DNA of 64,000 bases. Source: Tanypteryx hageni (Eukaryota; Arthropoda; Insecta; Odonata; Petaluridae). Position 1 is the stretch's first letter, and the number at the start of each line of letters is the position of its first letter. Where the stretch lies: NCBI GenBank assembly GCA_028673005.1, contig CM054112.1, positions 188,932,564 to 188,996,563 on the forward strand, in the 5' to 3' direction. Positions 19,081 to 31,072 of the stretch are shown here, piece by piece. Both the position numbers and the translations under genes were made by a program. The notes below the pieces were generated by a model. That model saw nothing but the letters and a program-made list of their open reading frames with translations, did not search any database and was not told the DNA's origin.

Positions 19081-19580
19081 NNNNNNNNNNNNNNNNNNNN
19101 NNNNNNNNNNNNNNNNNNNNNNNNNNNNNNNNNNNNNNNNNNNNNNNNNNNNNNNNNNNNNNNNNNNNNNNNNNNNNNNNNNNNNNNNNNNNNNNNNNNN
19201 NNNNNNNNNNNNNNNNNNNNNNNNNNNNNNNNNNNNNNNNNNNNNNNNNNNNNNNNNNNNNNNNNNNNNNNNNNNNNNNNNNNNNNNNNNNNNNNNNNNN
19301 NNNNNNNNNNNNNNNNNNNNNNNNNNNNNNNNNNNNNNNNNNNNNNNNNNNNNNNNNNNNNNNNNNNNNNNNNNNNNNNNNNNNNNNNNNNNNNNNNNNN
19401 NNNNNNNNNNNNNNNNNNNNNNNNNNNNNNNNNNNNNNNNNNNNNNNNNNNNNNNNNNNNNNNNNNNNNNNNNNNNNNNNNNNNNNNNNNNNNNNNNNNN
19501 NNNNNNNNNNNNNNNNNNNNNNNNNNNNNNNNNNNNNNNNNNNNNNNNNNNNNNNNNNNNNNNNNNNNNNNNNNNNNNNN
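19081..19580. other. assembly gap (500 N)
   Basis: Exactly 500 unknown bases. They interrupt the major capsid gene and probably hide its 3' part, and possibly a protease gene and the right terminal repeat. Any frame read across the gap is meaningless because the true length is unknown. Confidence 1.
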
Positions 19581-19700
19581 TCCTATTGTACGCACGCGTC
19601 AACTCGGAAATACTTTGTGCCCGAGTGATAGCGTTCTTATGCTATTATAATACAAAAATATATAAATTTTAATGCGAAAGATAACGATCTAATCGGTATT
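19581..19700 (+). other. sequence right after the gap, possible gene end
   Basis: All three forward frames are open for 15-30 codons after the gap, so it could be the C-terminal end of the major capsid gene or of another viral gene. A frame ending at about 19670 is the longest. Nothing in these codons allows a decision. AATAAA on the plus strand appears at about 19865. Confidence 0.3.
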
Positions 19701-21723
19701 TAGTCGTATTTTATTTTAGATATCGACGTAAGAATTCGCCCGCAACCAAAAACTCACGAATATCAGAGGTAGAAGCGACAGTGAATTTTATCGCTTACTG
19801 CAATTTACCCTATTTACCCTACAATAAGATAAGGTTTAATTTATGTTTAAACTTACATTTCTTTAAATAAAAACAGGACAGGTTCATTTTAAAATATTGT
19901 TTTGGTCAGGGAATTAATAACACGAGATTCCCTGCACGTAATGTAGACATCGTCATAGCATAGAAAATACGCGCCCTCCTTGTCCGAAAACAATCCCCGC
20001 AGTCTTATTGAGCCAGATTCGTCCTTCGCATTCATTCTCCAGCAGCCGGGTACACACACGAGATCAAGGCCCGCATATATTTTCCAAAGTTTCCGCTCGT
20101 AAAAAAGAAGGAAGGCGAGTGTTCGCTCTCGATTTGCCGCAAAATTCCTCCCGGCTCGCTCTAGCTACCGCCTCTAAAAACTCTCTCATCTCCATCCGCA
20201 AACACTCGAACACTCTCTACCAAGAGAGAAAAAGAGAGAGAGAGAGAGAGACGCACACACAAGTACAAGAGAGTCTCGGAGAGTTCAACGACCTCGACGA
20301 CCAGATAAAAGGTGCGGCGACTTCACCTCAGACGCTGTGACCTGACCTCTGCCTCGAGGGGTGGTTTTGCGCGGGGTGGAAAGGGGTAGAGGGAATGCGT
20401 CGTCGTCCTCTGTCGGGAGAGGGAGGAAGAAGAGAGAGAGAGAGAGAGAGAGAACAGACGGGAGATAGAGGGCGGCGGAGAGAATATAGGCTGGGGAGGG
20501 CATGGGGCACGAAGGGAAGAAGGGAGACGAAAATGCAGTAGAGTTGGAGGAGTTTCAACGGCGGAGCAAGTAGGTGCTGACGAGCTTAACGAATCCGTTC
20601 TGTCGAGGCTTTTGCTTCCCTCTAGACGTATTAGCATGAGGAATTGTCTTAGTTGATTTTGCGTGCCTTTCATTTCCAAACCTCGCTTAAAAATTTCATC
20701 CGTCACGTGTTTTTTTTCTCGCCAGGGAAATCCTTCGAACTTCGAGTTTCTTTTGTCGAAATGTTGTTCCCCATTGATATGCATATTGCACGGTTCGCTT
20801 CATGAAGGAATCTGTTTATTTTTCCCAAGGTTCGTTGAGTTTTCTTGTCGACATTCGCCATTTACGTAATTTTCTGTTGTTCGTGGGTAGTGCATAAAAT
20901 AAATAAAATGTTATCAAGAGTATAAAAAGTTGTAAATTTATTGATGATCCATAATCGGTGTATTTTAGCTTTCATAACTCAGGGGAAGATAGCACATGTT
21001 CGAGTTCCGATAACGGATCGTCTATTTCTTGAATTCCTATGTAATCATAAGAAAAAACTAGTTCCAAGTTTTTTAAACTTCCAGTTGCATAGACGTTCGA
21101 TTTATTGAACTCCGAACATATTTCATCGTAAAGGAGACATCGAGATCTAATGAACTCAAAGTAGAATCATCGAAATAACCTTAATGGTTGAAAACTAATT
21201 GAATAACTATGTTTCTCTAACAGGCATGAAAAGGTTGGGAAAACCAGATGCGAATGGTTTTTCCATTCCTTTTTTATGCCTATCGGAGGAAAATTGTTAT
21301 TCGATTTGACGATTTGTTTAATAAGGGTGATAACGTATTTTAAATTCTAATGAGGATAATTCAAACTGCCTTCAAAAAGTGGGAAGGAACGTGAGAAACG
21401 ACTGATATAACTGTGAAGATACAGGATAAAGCGGAACGACATCAGCGAAATGATGATCAAAGAGAAATTTCTAGCTCGCAAATATTTATTCGTAATTTTT
21501 CCTCTCTCTCTCTCTCTAGAGATCTCCACCAGTGGCAAATATTTGCGTTGTAATTCATATTGTAATAAAAAAGCCTTTTAAATGATTTACCGTGACAAAG
21601 GGAAGTTTCGCCCGAAAAGTGATTAAATCGAGTATAACGACCTGCGTGGCTATGCAGAATAACGCGCACGCGGTGGTTTTTTTTTTTCGTTTTTTATACT
21701 TATTTTGCATGGAGGCGGATGAG

Positions 21724-21758
<35 letters not shown>

Positions 21759-22560
21759 GTTCTCGGGAGAGACATTATTGACTCGAGACTTATAAGAGGA
21801 AAGGGCCACCAAGGAGCGAGAGAGAGAGAGAGGAAAAAAGAAGATTCTCGGTATGGTCGGGAGGAAAGGGAGAATAATGGAATATCTTCCGCATAAGGAA
21901 TGAGGCGAAAGTGAGCTAAATAAAATGAGCAAACGTTGTGGCGCGGTCGTGGAATTTGAAGTGGAAAATAAGGAGGTTATGAATTCGTGAACATGAAAAA
22001 GCTGTTTTTTGTTTTAAAGGAACATTATGGGCATTTAACCTCGAGAGAGACTCTCTAAGTTAGTATGGATAATGAAGGTAACTCCAACCGGTGGCGGAAC
22101 TGCCATTGGAGCCAGAGCCGGTCCTTTATGAGTATTATGGCGCACCCCGCAATGATCAATTCCATCGCCCACCTTTCCTCGGATAATTTTCACTTTTAAT
22201 TTGTTCATTACTACTTTTAAAAAGTGTTTAAATTAAAGAAATGAAAACTAAACGTTAAAGATATGCCCCCGAGATGCCCGCCCGCTCAGCGATGTTCATT
22301 GCTTTCCGACGGTTAATTATTTGCTGATTAAGTAGATATATTATATTATTGATTATAATTCAGAAGCGCCTCTAAGATTATGTAGCCTCGAGCAACTCGC
22401 CGTTACCTAGAGACCATCCCTGATCGGGTTAAACGGGGTAATATCTCTGCGGAAGCCCAACGTAATCTTTGAGTTCACACATCTCCTCCCAATCCTGCAT
22501 TAGCAAGCCATTCCATTGATGGAATGAAGTGATCTTAAGATCCTACGCAGACAGGTATAA
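19701..22560. other. host intergenic with GA/CT tracts
   Basis: No gene supported. (GA)n runs lie at about 20228-20250 and 20430-20452, a (TC)n run at about 21728-21756 and a (GA)n run at about 21818-21830. The 20.0-20.6 kb part is CpG- and purine-rich and could include a promoter, but no exon is recognisable. Confidence 0.45.
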
Positions 22561-22601
22561 GCTGTAAAGTTGAAAATATTTTTTAAACGAGAAAAAATTC
22601 T

Positions 22602-22671
22602 GCTAGGACCGGGAATCGAACTCGGGTCTTCCTCTTACCGGGCGGATATTCTACCACTGAAATATAGTAGC
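22602..22671 (-). repeat. tRNA-like sequence, probably SINE head or tRNA pseudogene
   Basis: The minus strand has a D-arm/A-box phrase TTTCAGTGGTAGAAT, resembling glycine tRNAs, and a T-arm/B-box phrase GAGTTCGATTCCCGG with a normal seven-base loop. Acceptor pairing is only about 5 of 7, and the anticodon arm lacks a T33 and a proper stem, so it is not a working tRNA. A polymerase III-type SINE head is most likely; its body would run towards 22540. Confidence 0.6.
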
Positions 22672-22674
22672 AAA

Positions 22675-24266
22675 TTAATTCTCCTGTTTCTGAACACGGG
22701 TGTTTTCTTAGTTGGGTTCGATTTTCGGTCATGGCAGAATTTGTTCTCGTTACAAAAATATTCCCATTTCATTCCATGATGAGATTTTATCCGCATGTTC
22801 AACGACACATTCTCAAGATTTCGGCTGCTCTAGCCCTCGACTATTTATCATAAAATTTTATCATAATTTTATATAAATATTTTACCATTGCGGGACTTAG
22901 TGATGTCAACATATTTTTCAAGATGATTACTATTGCGAACCTTATGGGTTAATAGTAAATCGGAACTGTTACTCTTTTTTTCTGGAACTTGCTTCAGCAG
23001 CCATGCTGAAAAGCATGTGCAAAGCAGCCATCTTCATTGGCGATTCTCTAGTCCTTGATTCTCAAGTTTTGAATATTTTTTAGAGTTACTCGCAACTGAG
23101 GACCTATGATTTGTAGCCTTTAAGGCGCATCTGAATTTCTCAACCATTTTACTGCTATAGTATGGACTTTGTTGTCAAGAGACTTCAGCCACAACTTGAG
23201 CTTTATAATTCAGTTTTGGAGAAATGAATTTATGCTCGAATTTCCAACCATGTTATTTATTCTGAGCCTTAGCAAGCGCAGACATTTTTATTTGCAAAGA
23301 GCGTGAGATATATTTCGTTTCCAGCACTTAACCCGGCAGAAGTGGACCACCGCGTGGCCCATAATTCGTCGCCATTTTCGTTTACCCTGCGACGAATTTG
23401 CCGCAGTCGCTACGTTGAATCCATGGTCATTAGGGGATAGACAAAACTCCTTCAGTTTTCCGCGGGAGAGCCAACAAAAAAAGAGGGAGAGAAACACGGG
23501 AACGAGGCAGTTAAGGAAAACACGTAGAGGTGAAGGAAGAATAGAGATGGAGATCTCCTCGAGTATTCGTACGGGCGGGTGACACGGGGCGAGGAGAGGG
23601 CGGCGGTGCTGCGGAACAAAGAGGAGGGCCGGGAGGGAAAAGGGAGAGCGTCCGCGAAAAAGGTGAGGTAAGTTATGAAAGGAATGAGAAGAGATCGGAA
23701 AGGCAGATAAAGAAAGAAGCTGGAGAAAGATTAAGGTTGACGAGGTGGTGAAAATAGATGTTTGCAGAAAGCGGAAAAGGGTGGGAAGTAATGTGAGGAG
23801 AATAAGAGGGAGGGAATGAATGTATTCGCTGATGAAAAAAAGATGAAAACATAATTTTGTATAAGATTAAAATACGACAAGTTCTCGTTTATGACCAGCT
23901 TCTGGGGGATGGTTAAATCGTTCCGTTATTCCGGGATCCGTTCTAACGAGGATTGATCGAGATGAACTCGAAATCCTCTCTGTTGATCAAATCAAGTTCT
24001 TTTTTATTTTTATGACACATTTATTTATGTAGCTAATAATATAAATTTTATCGGAGATGAATATCTACTTTTAAAGTGATATGGTAGCGAAAGAAACGTG
24101 GTTAGAACAATAAATATTTGCTAATAAATGTTCGGTGGGAAGCAGTGTAGTAGCTGCGTTTGAGTTGGTGCAAGAAATACTGATGGACTGCCCTGTCTAG
24201 GGCAATAAATGAGGAATTAATGCATAAACAAAATTAATTTTCATGAAAAAACACAGATTTTGTTTA
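22675..24266. other. host intergenic, no gene recognised
   Basis: AT-rich to about 23280, then purine-rich (GA, GGA) from about 23480 to 23830. No domain or RNA recognised. Confidence 0.45.
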
Positions 24267-24910
24267 TTACTTTCTCCATATACGAAGTATAGAAAAAGTA
24301 TTGTTTTCATGAAAAAAATTGAATTCGAGATTTCAACGGAAATACGTTTCAAGGTCCCCTGAACACGTTTTGACTATTTTCTCGACGATGTCTGTGTGTC
24401 TGTCTGTGTGTCTGTCTGTCTGTCAGTCTGCATGTGATAGATTTTTGTGGGCGCTCTAGCTCAAAAACTATTAATCAGGTCAACACAAAATTTTATGTTT
24501 AACATTTTCATAAAAGTTAGAAGATCTAATTAGGTTTTAGTAAAAATCGGTCAACCGAAAGTGGGTGTTTACTCTTGTCACTTATCCGTTATTTTGAAAT
24601 ATTTGCTTTAATATTTGATAAATGTATTGGAATAAAAGTTGTAAGAAATTTTATTTTCTACCACCTTTGTTTGATAGATTTTTCCATATAATTCATTTTT
24701 TAAGAGATATATTATATTTTTAGCTGCCACCACCACGCCACCTACCGAAGACTATTATTAACAATTGACGCTTAGTTACGTCTTATTAGTATCGCTCCTT
24801 TTTCTTTTCTAAATTGTCAACCGGAAGTAAATATTGACAACGATCCCAGAGCTAACAAAATGTAATTTGCCATATAAATATGGAGAAAGTCATGTGTTGC
24901 CCACATCAGT
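24267..24910 (+). repeat. dispersed repeat family A, copy 2 (MITE-like)
   Basis: Opposite orientation to the copy at 1493-2203. It begins TTACTTTCTCCATAT and ends ATATGGAGAAAGTCATGTG...CCACATCAG, so the same ACTTTCTCCATAT motif stands inverted at both ends. A GTCTGTCTGTGTG microsatellite lies at about 24390-24430. No coding capacity. Confidence 0.7.
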
Positions 24911-27349
24911 TTATTATTTAGATACTGTAAGTGAATAGGAAAAGTTACTTTGTGTACGCATTTATAAAAAAAGATATTTAGTTGATATTCAGTGGCCCAT
25001 ATCAGCTGGCGGGCCCCTAAGCTCAAGTAGGCTACCTGGGCTTAGTTACGTCACTGGCGAGAAGTCATTTGGCACTGAAGAACACTTTTATCATGAAATT
25101 TTCTTGTTAGTTTGCTGTGTAATGTCAGGATGTAGGGAAAAGACGAATGTGGGAAAAGAAAGAAAAAAATTCGAGAAGGTACTAAAAAGTCTCAGATGAT
25201 GATGAAAGAGAAAAAAGTGAGTCGCAAAAAGAGTAAAGGAAAGAACTCGTGAAAGCATTACGGTGAATGAAAGATGACTTAACGTCGAAAGAAAATAAAG
25301 CACGAAGAAGGAAAGGGATAAACCGATTAGCAGTATGAAGATGTAGGGTCAACATAAAGAGGGAACAAGCTGGCAGAAGGGGTATATTCGCGGAAAGTAC
25401 GGGGAGAGGGAAAACAAAGAAAGCGTAGAGCAAATGTAGAACAAAGGAAGAAAGGGCTCTGCAGAGAGAGATTTGAGAGGGACGCATATCGGTTAGGTTT
25501 TGCGGGCGGCTTGCTTTGTAGCATGAAGAAAAGGGAAGAATAAAAAAGGGTATTTTTCTCATTCCTCTCGAGCGAATGAAGAAGAGCGGTGGTTCGCGGC
25601 TTATGTTAGACGTTCGTAGCGAAGTGTTGAGTCCGCAGAGGAATGAGGTTGGAGAGGAGGGAGTTAGGGATTATGGGTGAGGTTGGTAGTAAAGGAGAGG
25701 GAGACTCGTAGTTCGCGAGGGAATAAAAAAAGGTTTGCGCGCTAGAAGTGGGGAAAGGAGAGAATGGAGGAGAGATAGGGGAGAAAGAGCATCGGTGCAG
25801 ATGGGCGAATGCATTTTTCATCGGCTCCAAGGCGTTTCTTCGTCCTTTCTACTTTTTCTCCGTAGCTATTCTTTCATTTTTCGTCGGCCGAGCTCCTTTT
25901 GTTTTATTTGTTCGTTCGTAACCTCAGCAGCGCCACCGGTCTCTCCTCCGAACGTCATTTTTTTCTTCCCCCGTTCATTTATTTCTCGGACCTTCAAGAT
26001 TTTTTCTCCTTTTATTTGCTACCTCATCTCCAGCTGATTGTCTTTATGACTCTCTCTCTCCCTCTCTTCCATTCTCTCTCCATTTCTCCCACTATCTCCA
26101 TTTCTCCCTCTCTCCATTTCTCCCACTCTCCCTCCCTCTCACCCACCTCTCGCTAACATCTTTTTCTCATTGACATCTCGCTCTATCCTTCTCACTCCTT
26201 CTTGCGAATACTTTGCATTTTTCATCCTTTCATCCACCGCTGCCTCTCTTTCTATCCCCCTCCAGGTGACATTTTTATACATTTTTTGCCCATCGTATTT
26301 TTTTTAAATTTATTTATACTTTTTCCTCTTTCCGTTTTGCGTGTTTTTTCTCCTCTCTTTCTCTAAGGTGATGTTACGCGTCAGACCTGTTCTGGAGGGG
26401 ATAGGAGAGGGAGACGTCTTCCTTTTTCACGTGACCTAAAAAAATGTTTTTAAAAAAGCTACGGCTCGATTTTTTTATTTTTTTCCTCTCTCTCTCTCTC
26501 TCTTCGCGAAAAAAAGCATCCTGTTGAACTCGTAACGATGGGAAGGTTTTTTCTTTTTGATTTTCTTCGATCATTCTTCTCAGTCGCGTTTACTTTTAGT
26601 TTTTTTTCCTTTTTTGTTCTTTTTTTTGCTTTCCAACGTATTAGCATGCCGTTCAATTAGCCCGAGCTCTCTTTGGTTTTTACTTTATTTTCCTCTCCGC
26701 CAATCCGACGTCTCTTGCTCTATTAGCATGCGCGCATTTCTCTTTGGTCCTCATAACTCGGTAATATATATATATCCGCGCTGTGTACCTGTTTTAATCC
26801 CGTTAGAGAACCATTATTTTTCGTTTTTAGTTCCGAAATAAAACAAGAGAATGAAGCATTTTCCACCCTCGAAACTTAATTTTTTTATTTTATCCACATG
26901 TCGTGGACTGCCCATAAATAACAGTGGAGAGCGTCACGCCTTCCTTTCCTCTCTCTCCCCTTCAGATTGCATTATTTCACCGAACGAACTGCAAGTTACG
27001 TCTTGAACTCTTCTCGAGGGCAACGACCAGATTCTGGTTCAAGGGATGCTCGTGTGCTCCCCAAGAGTAGCATCCGGAGGAGGAGGACTCCTTCTCGCGA
27101 TCGTCTTATTTTGCCTTCATATGCGAGCGATGCGGCCAATGACGGGTCCGAAGCGCCACCGCCAGAGTTCGGTTATGCGGAATGGGGTTTTCTTTTTTTC
27201 CCTCCCGTCACCTCGTCGAGGGCGGTTTATTTATTGTTATTTTTTTTACTTTCATTCCGGCTGTACATATTGGATTTTCGCGCCTCCCTTTCCGATCGGA
27301 TGGATGTGTTTTCTTTTTCGTTTCCTTCGGATACGATCCGGTCCCCGGA

Positions 27350-27380
<31 letters not shown>
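24911..27380. other. host intergenic with purine-to-pyrimidine switch
   Basis: From about 25080 to 25800 the plus strand is purine-rich; from about 25830 to 26700 it is pyrimidine-rich with many CTCTC and TTTTCTC phrases, including a (TC)n run at about 26487. No gene recognised; open frames here are low-complexity. Confidence 0.45.
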
Positions 27381-27382
<2 letters not shown>

Positions 27383-27932
27383 GCGTGTCTCAAAAAATGT
27401 ATACACATTTTAACAATGAATATCTATTCACGTATTCAACATGGATCCAAAATTTAACGTACCTCTAAGTAGTGTGGCACTTAACAGATGGCATTAGTTG
27501 AAATGAAAAACTGCAATACCTTGCCCATGATTTAGAGCGTAATACAAAATGTCAGAGGTTCGCTTGCCGTTCAAAAAATGCTAATTAATTTTGGAGTGGT
27601 ATTGGAAATTCGGGAATGTGTGTGAAGTGCAGAGATGGTGGAGATGGAATTTGCAACTGAGCCTCCAACATGACTAACAATTTCAAGAACACGTGATAAA
27701 TTTGAGACTGACGGCACCGTTCAAGACGGGTGCAAGCAACGATCTGGGAGACTTTGCTCATCAACGAATGGGGAAATTCTGCTATGATGTTATAGCGATT
27801 CACACAATCACCAAATAATCTGTAAGATGATGTGCTCATGAAACGAATCAGCTGGGTAAGTGTACACCGGATTCTTAAAACTGCTAAATGGAACTGTTAT
27901 GTGCCAAGGCTGTTACATGCAATAAATGGAGA

Positions 27933-29473
27933 TTAGGGATTGCAAATTTACCGACTTATTCATTTACCGGTAATTCGGTAAATGATTTCCTAAATACCGG
28001 TTAACCGGTAATTTATCCGTAATTTTCAACATTTTTAGAACAATGCTAATTTTGGTAATAAAACGATAAATATGTTATGAGCAATGTGCGTAGTCCGGAA
28101 AATCTACACATTTACCGATTTCAACTTTTACCGTAAAATATACATATATTAAAAATTAAATTAAAGATAATAATTAAAACAAAAGTTATTGCCTCTGATT
28201 CTCTTTTATTTATTGTTTCTTTGGTTGTTAAAATAGGCTCGCGGAAAACAATTTTGTCTCCTAACCGCGACCTGATTTTTGTGCATATCAACCCTGCCGT
28301 AGAAAACGCTCTTTCTGATTCGACAGTCGTTGGTGGAACGGTCATTAGGAAATCGAAAGCCATTTAAAAATATTTTCCACTTATTTTTTCTTCTTGAAAA
28401 TTCATCATTTCCATTCTCACGACATGTTTTAGGTCTTTCGTTTTTTTTTGTTTTTAAGTTAGATCTTCATAGGCTACATCAGTTTTTTCTTTATCGCCAA
28501 TTGAAGTTTTTCTTCATCGACAATGCAGCCGATGTCTACGAAACTGAATTTGCAACATTCACGGAATCGAAATCAATGACTTCAGTTGACTCATTTGTAA
28601 TATCTGTTCCCTTTTTATTAGAAACACGTTCAAGTAGCTCCCCGATTATCTTCATTATTGTGGATGTGCTGGTCTTATTAAAAATTCCCTAATCTTCATC
28701 ATTCGATTTCGTGGGATCATAAAGGTAATGTAGAACATCAGAATAAATTGTACGTCTTTCCTTTATACGGGCAATCAAGGCTTTTTAAAGTTCATTGCTT
28801 AAAAGTGTTTTGATTTGTTAGTTCATCGAGCATAAATTTTAACGTAACATTAGCTATATACAGATTTACATTTTTGTTACATAGTGCCTCTACTGCAGCT
28901 TTTATCGGTTGCAATGTTAATATTGTATTAGAGACCAATTCAAGTTCATTTTATGTCAAATTGATTTCTGATTTTGTATCTATGAGACTCTTTCTAATAC
29001 AATTTTTAACCATTGTGAAGCGCTCCAACATGACTAGCAAACTATTCCATCCAGTTTTGGAGTCCAATATCAATTAAAGTTCCTTGCCAAATTCCTCCTT
29101 TACATGTTTTTGGAATACATCATCGTTTTTTGTTGGTGACCTGCGGAACATTTTAACCACTTTTCGTATCCTTGCTATCGCAGAAGTCAGCTGCACGTTT
29201 TGTGTAGCATTTAAGTGAGAATGGATTCGTCATACAGTACCTCTAAAGCATCAAGACCATAATATCTATTCTATCTCTTTATTGAACATAATGAATTATT
29301 ATTCATATATTTAGATATATTTAAAAATATATTTTACAATGATAATCAACAAGTACAATTATTAAAATGTACATTAAATACGTTCTTCTTTTACCGAATT
29401 ACCGGTTAAAAAACCTGAATTACCGGTAAATTTAGTCAAGGATTTCGGGCCATTTACCGGTATTGCAATGCTT
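27933..29473 (-). mobile_element. hAT transposon nested in the mariner-like element
   Basis: It is bounded by an exact 8-bp duplication AATGGAGA (27925-27932 and 29474-29481), the length produced by hAT transposases. Its ends are imperfect inverted repeats: left TTAGGGATTGCAAATTTACCG, right the complement of CCGGTATTGCAATGCTT. Subterminal ACCGGTAA phrases recur at both ends. Length 1541 bp. It interrupts the mariner-like transposase, so it arrived later. Confidence 0.88.
28121..29100 (-). pseudogene. hAT transposase, broken
   Basis: Read on the minus strand. Near 29070 a frame gives GWNSLLVMLERFTMVKNC, a typical hAT core phrase, then an in-frame stop, then LQPIKAAVEALC. At 28121-28363 the dimerisation tail reads VPPTTVESERAFSTAGLICT followed by KIRSRL, the hallmark of hAT family C-terminal domains. 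Internal stops and a diverged middle show that it is inactive. Confidence 0.82.
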
Positions 29474-30230
29474 AATGGAGATGATCCTGATCGCAGAGCT
29501 GAGTTTTGTGAATGGTTTTAAAGAAAGATGGATGAGGATGCACAGTTTGTGGACATGTTTGTTTGGTCTGATGAAGCAAATTTCAAGCTCAATAGTACAG
29601 TGAACTGACATAATTGTTTGTGCTGGTCTTCTGAAAATCTGAATATTCATGTGGACAAAGCAGTGAATTTATCAGTACTTACAGTCTGGTGTGATGTGTA
29701 TTGTGGGACCGTACTTCTTTGAACAGACAGTTACTGGTGCTGAGTACCTCAACATGCTTGAGTTATCCATTGTGCCTGTCATTTATCAGCTGTATGGGGA
29801 TGAAGAAATTTACTACCAACAAGACGGGGAACCTCCACATTACCATCGTGATGTCAGGGCCTATCTTGATGACAATTTCCTAGACCGTTCGATAGGTTGA
29901 AGAGAAGGTATTGAGTACCCCCACATTTGCCTGATTTGACTCCACTTGACTTTTACTTGTGGGGTTACCTGAAGGATTTAGTGTACAGTAAAATACCACC
30001 AACACACCATCCCAGCCGATATCTTGGTGAACGTTTGTCACTCAGTTGTTCACCGCTGTCAACAGTGCCTAGAAGTCAACAATGGTAATTTTGAACATCT
30101 GCGATAGTTCATTTTGTGCCACAAACTATTGCTTCTGCAATGACTGTTTCTGAATTATGTAATGAGTATTCTTTCTTTAATAAAATGTGTTTACATTTTT
30201 TGAGACAGCCTGTGTGTATATATATATATA

Positions 30231-30428
30231 TATGGATGTCAACAAGGTGTTCTCTCTGTAGCTGATGAAGGAATAATTCCGAAAGCTTCTACGTTTGTGA
30301 TGTTTCTGTGTTTTAGTGTTCTTTTACGGGTGTCGCTTCGACATCCCCGGGGCCTCGCCAACCTGAAGTCGTCTGATTGGTGAGTGTTCACTGGGTTTCC
30401 TCATCCCAACACCTTGTTGACATCCATA
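30231..30428. mobile_element. 198-bp inverted-repeat unit with hammerhead-like core
   Basis: The ends are a perfect 21-bp inverted repeat (30231-30251 and 30408-30428, TATGGATGTCAACAAGGTGTT). It lies beside TA-rich sequence 20 bp from the mariner-like element. Inside, 30258-30292 reads GTAG, CTGATGA, a GGAA/TTCC hairpin, GAAA and CTAC, like a hammerhead ribozyme with a tiny stem III. Such motifs are known from Penelope-like elements. An unpaired A before the hairpin departs from the consensus. It could be a MITE or a retroelement fragment. Confidence 0.5.
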
Positions 30429-31032
30429 TATCCATTTTACCTTTCCTTTTCCGTAAGCTGTTTTATATATATATATATATTTCGCTTTCATAAAATGTGC
30501 GAATTTTGAGAAAAATATATCGTGGCCGAATCCTATCGCACTTTTTTTAAGATCCATGGGAAAGTTTCCGAATTCTTTCTTTCTCGGTTTTTCTCAATAT
30601 CGTTTTCGATCATGTCGATGTTTTGTCAGAATTTGTCGTTATACGTTTTTAGTCGTTTATCAACACTTTTTTGCTCGATTGTCCATTGACTTATTTTTAT
30701 ACTTTTCATTCATCATCACCATCTCTCTCTCTCCCTACCTCTCTATTAGGAACCACTCTCTCCCTCACCCTCTCTCACCCCTTCTCTCCCTCCCTCTCAT
30801 TATTTCCTCCATCTTTTCTCCCCCCTTTCCTTCCTCTCTCTTCTTCCTTCCTCACTCCCCCTCTCTCTTTCTGTCCCTAAGTCCCTCCTCCCTTCCTCGC
30901 TCTCTGTCTCTCCCCTATCTTCCCCTCCCCCTCCGTTACTCTTAGATTGTGATCTCGCAGAGTGCTTCATATAAACTAATGCTTCAGCCCAGTCCGTTCA
31001 AGAAGATCGAAATGAACGAGTGGCCCATTGTC

Positions 31033-31072
<40 letters not shown>

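Larger units (their letters stand above)
5700..19700 (+). mobile_element. endogenous adintovirus (adenovirus-like Maverick/Polinton)
   Basis: The region carries the diagnostic gene set: protein-primed PolB, FtsK/HerA-type packaging ATPase, retrovirus-like DDE integrase, penton-like and hexon-like capsid proteins, plus pX-like and pVI-like small proteins. The genes are open and closely packed. A Maverick/Polinton should have long terminal inverted repeats and a 6-bp target duplication; neither could be found, because the right side is broken by the 500-N gap and the sequence after it does not match the left repeats. The limits given are therefore estimates: left from the start of the repeat arrays, right from the end of the last virus-like reading frame. 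An adenain-type protease was not seen and may lie in the gap. Confidence 0.88.
27480..30060 (+). pseudogene. mariner-type transposase, broken
   Basis: The coding remnant is split by the hAT insertion. Right of it, frame pieces from 29483 show RRAEFCEWF, a stop, RKMDEDAQFVDMFVWSDEA, then PYFFEQTVTGAEYLNML, then QQDGEPPHYHRDVRAYL and finally DLTPLDFYLWGYLKD. These match the DDE core and tail of a large insect mariner/IS630-type transposase. The second Asp of the DDE set is present in QQDG. Stops, frameshifts and the nested insertion make it inactive. Left of the hAT copy (about 27480-27924) the N-terminal part is badly decayed. Confidence 0.75.
27381..30212 (+). mobile_element. mariner-like element, interrupted by a hAT element
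   Basis: The ends are inverted copies of GTCTCAAAAAATGTA-ACACATTTTA (left about 27387, right about 30207). The element sits between TA-rich runs, fitting TA target preference. Without the inserted hAT copy and its duplication it would be about 1.28 kb, the usual size of mariner-type elements. It encodes a decayed transposase. Confidence 0.8.

Noticed and set aside
18831..19628. A single 265-codon reading frame across the N gap
   Set aside because: The gap length is a placeholder, so the frame on the two sides cannot be joined.
22602..22671. Functional glycine tRNA gene
   Set aside because: Acceptor pairing is incomplete and the anticodon arm is not formed.
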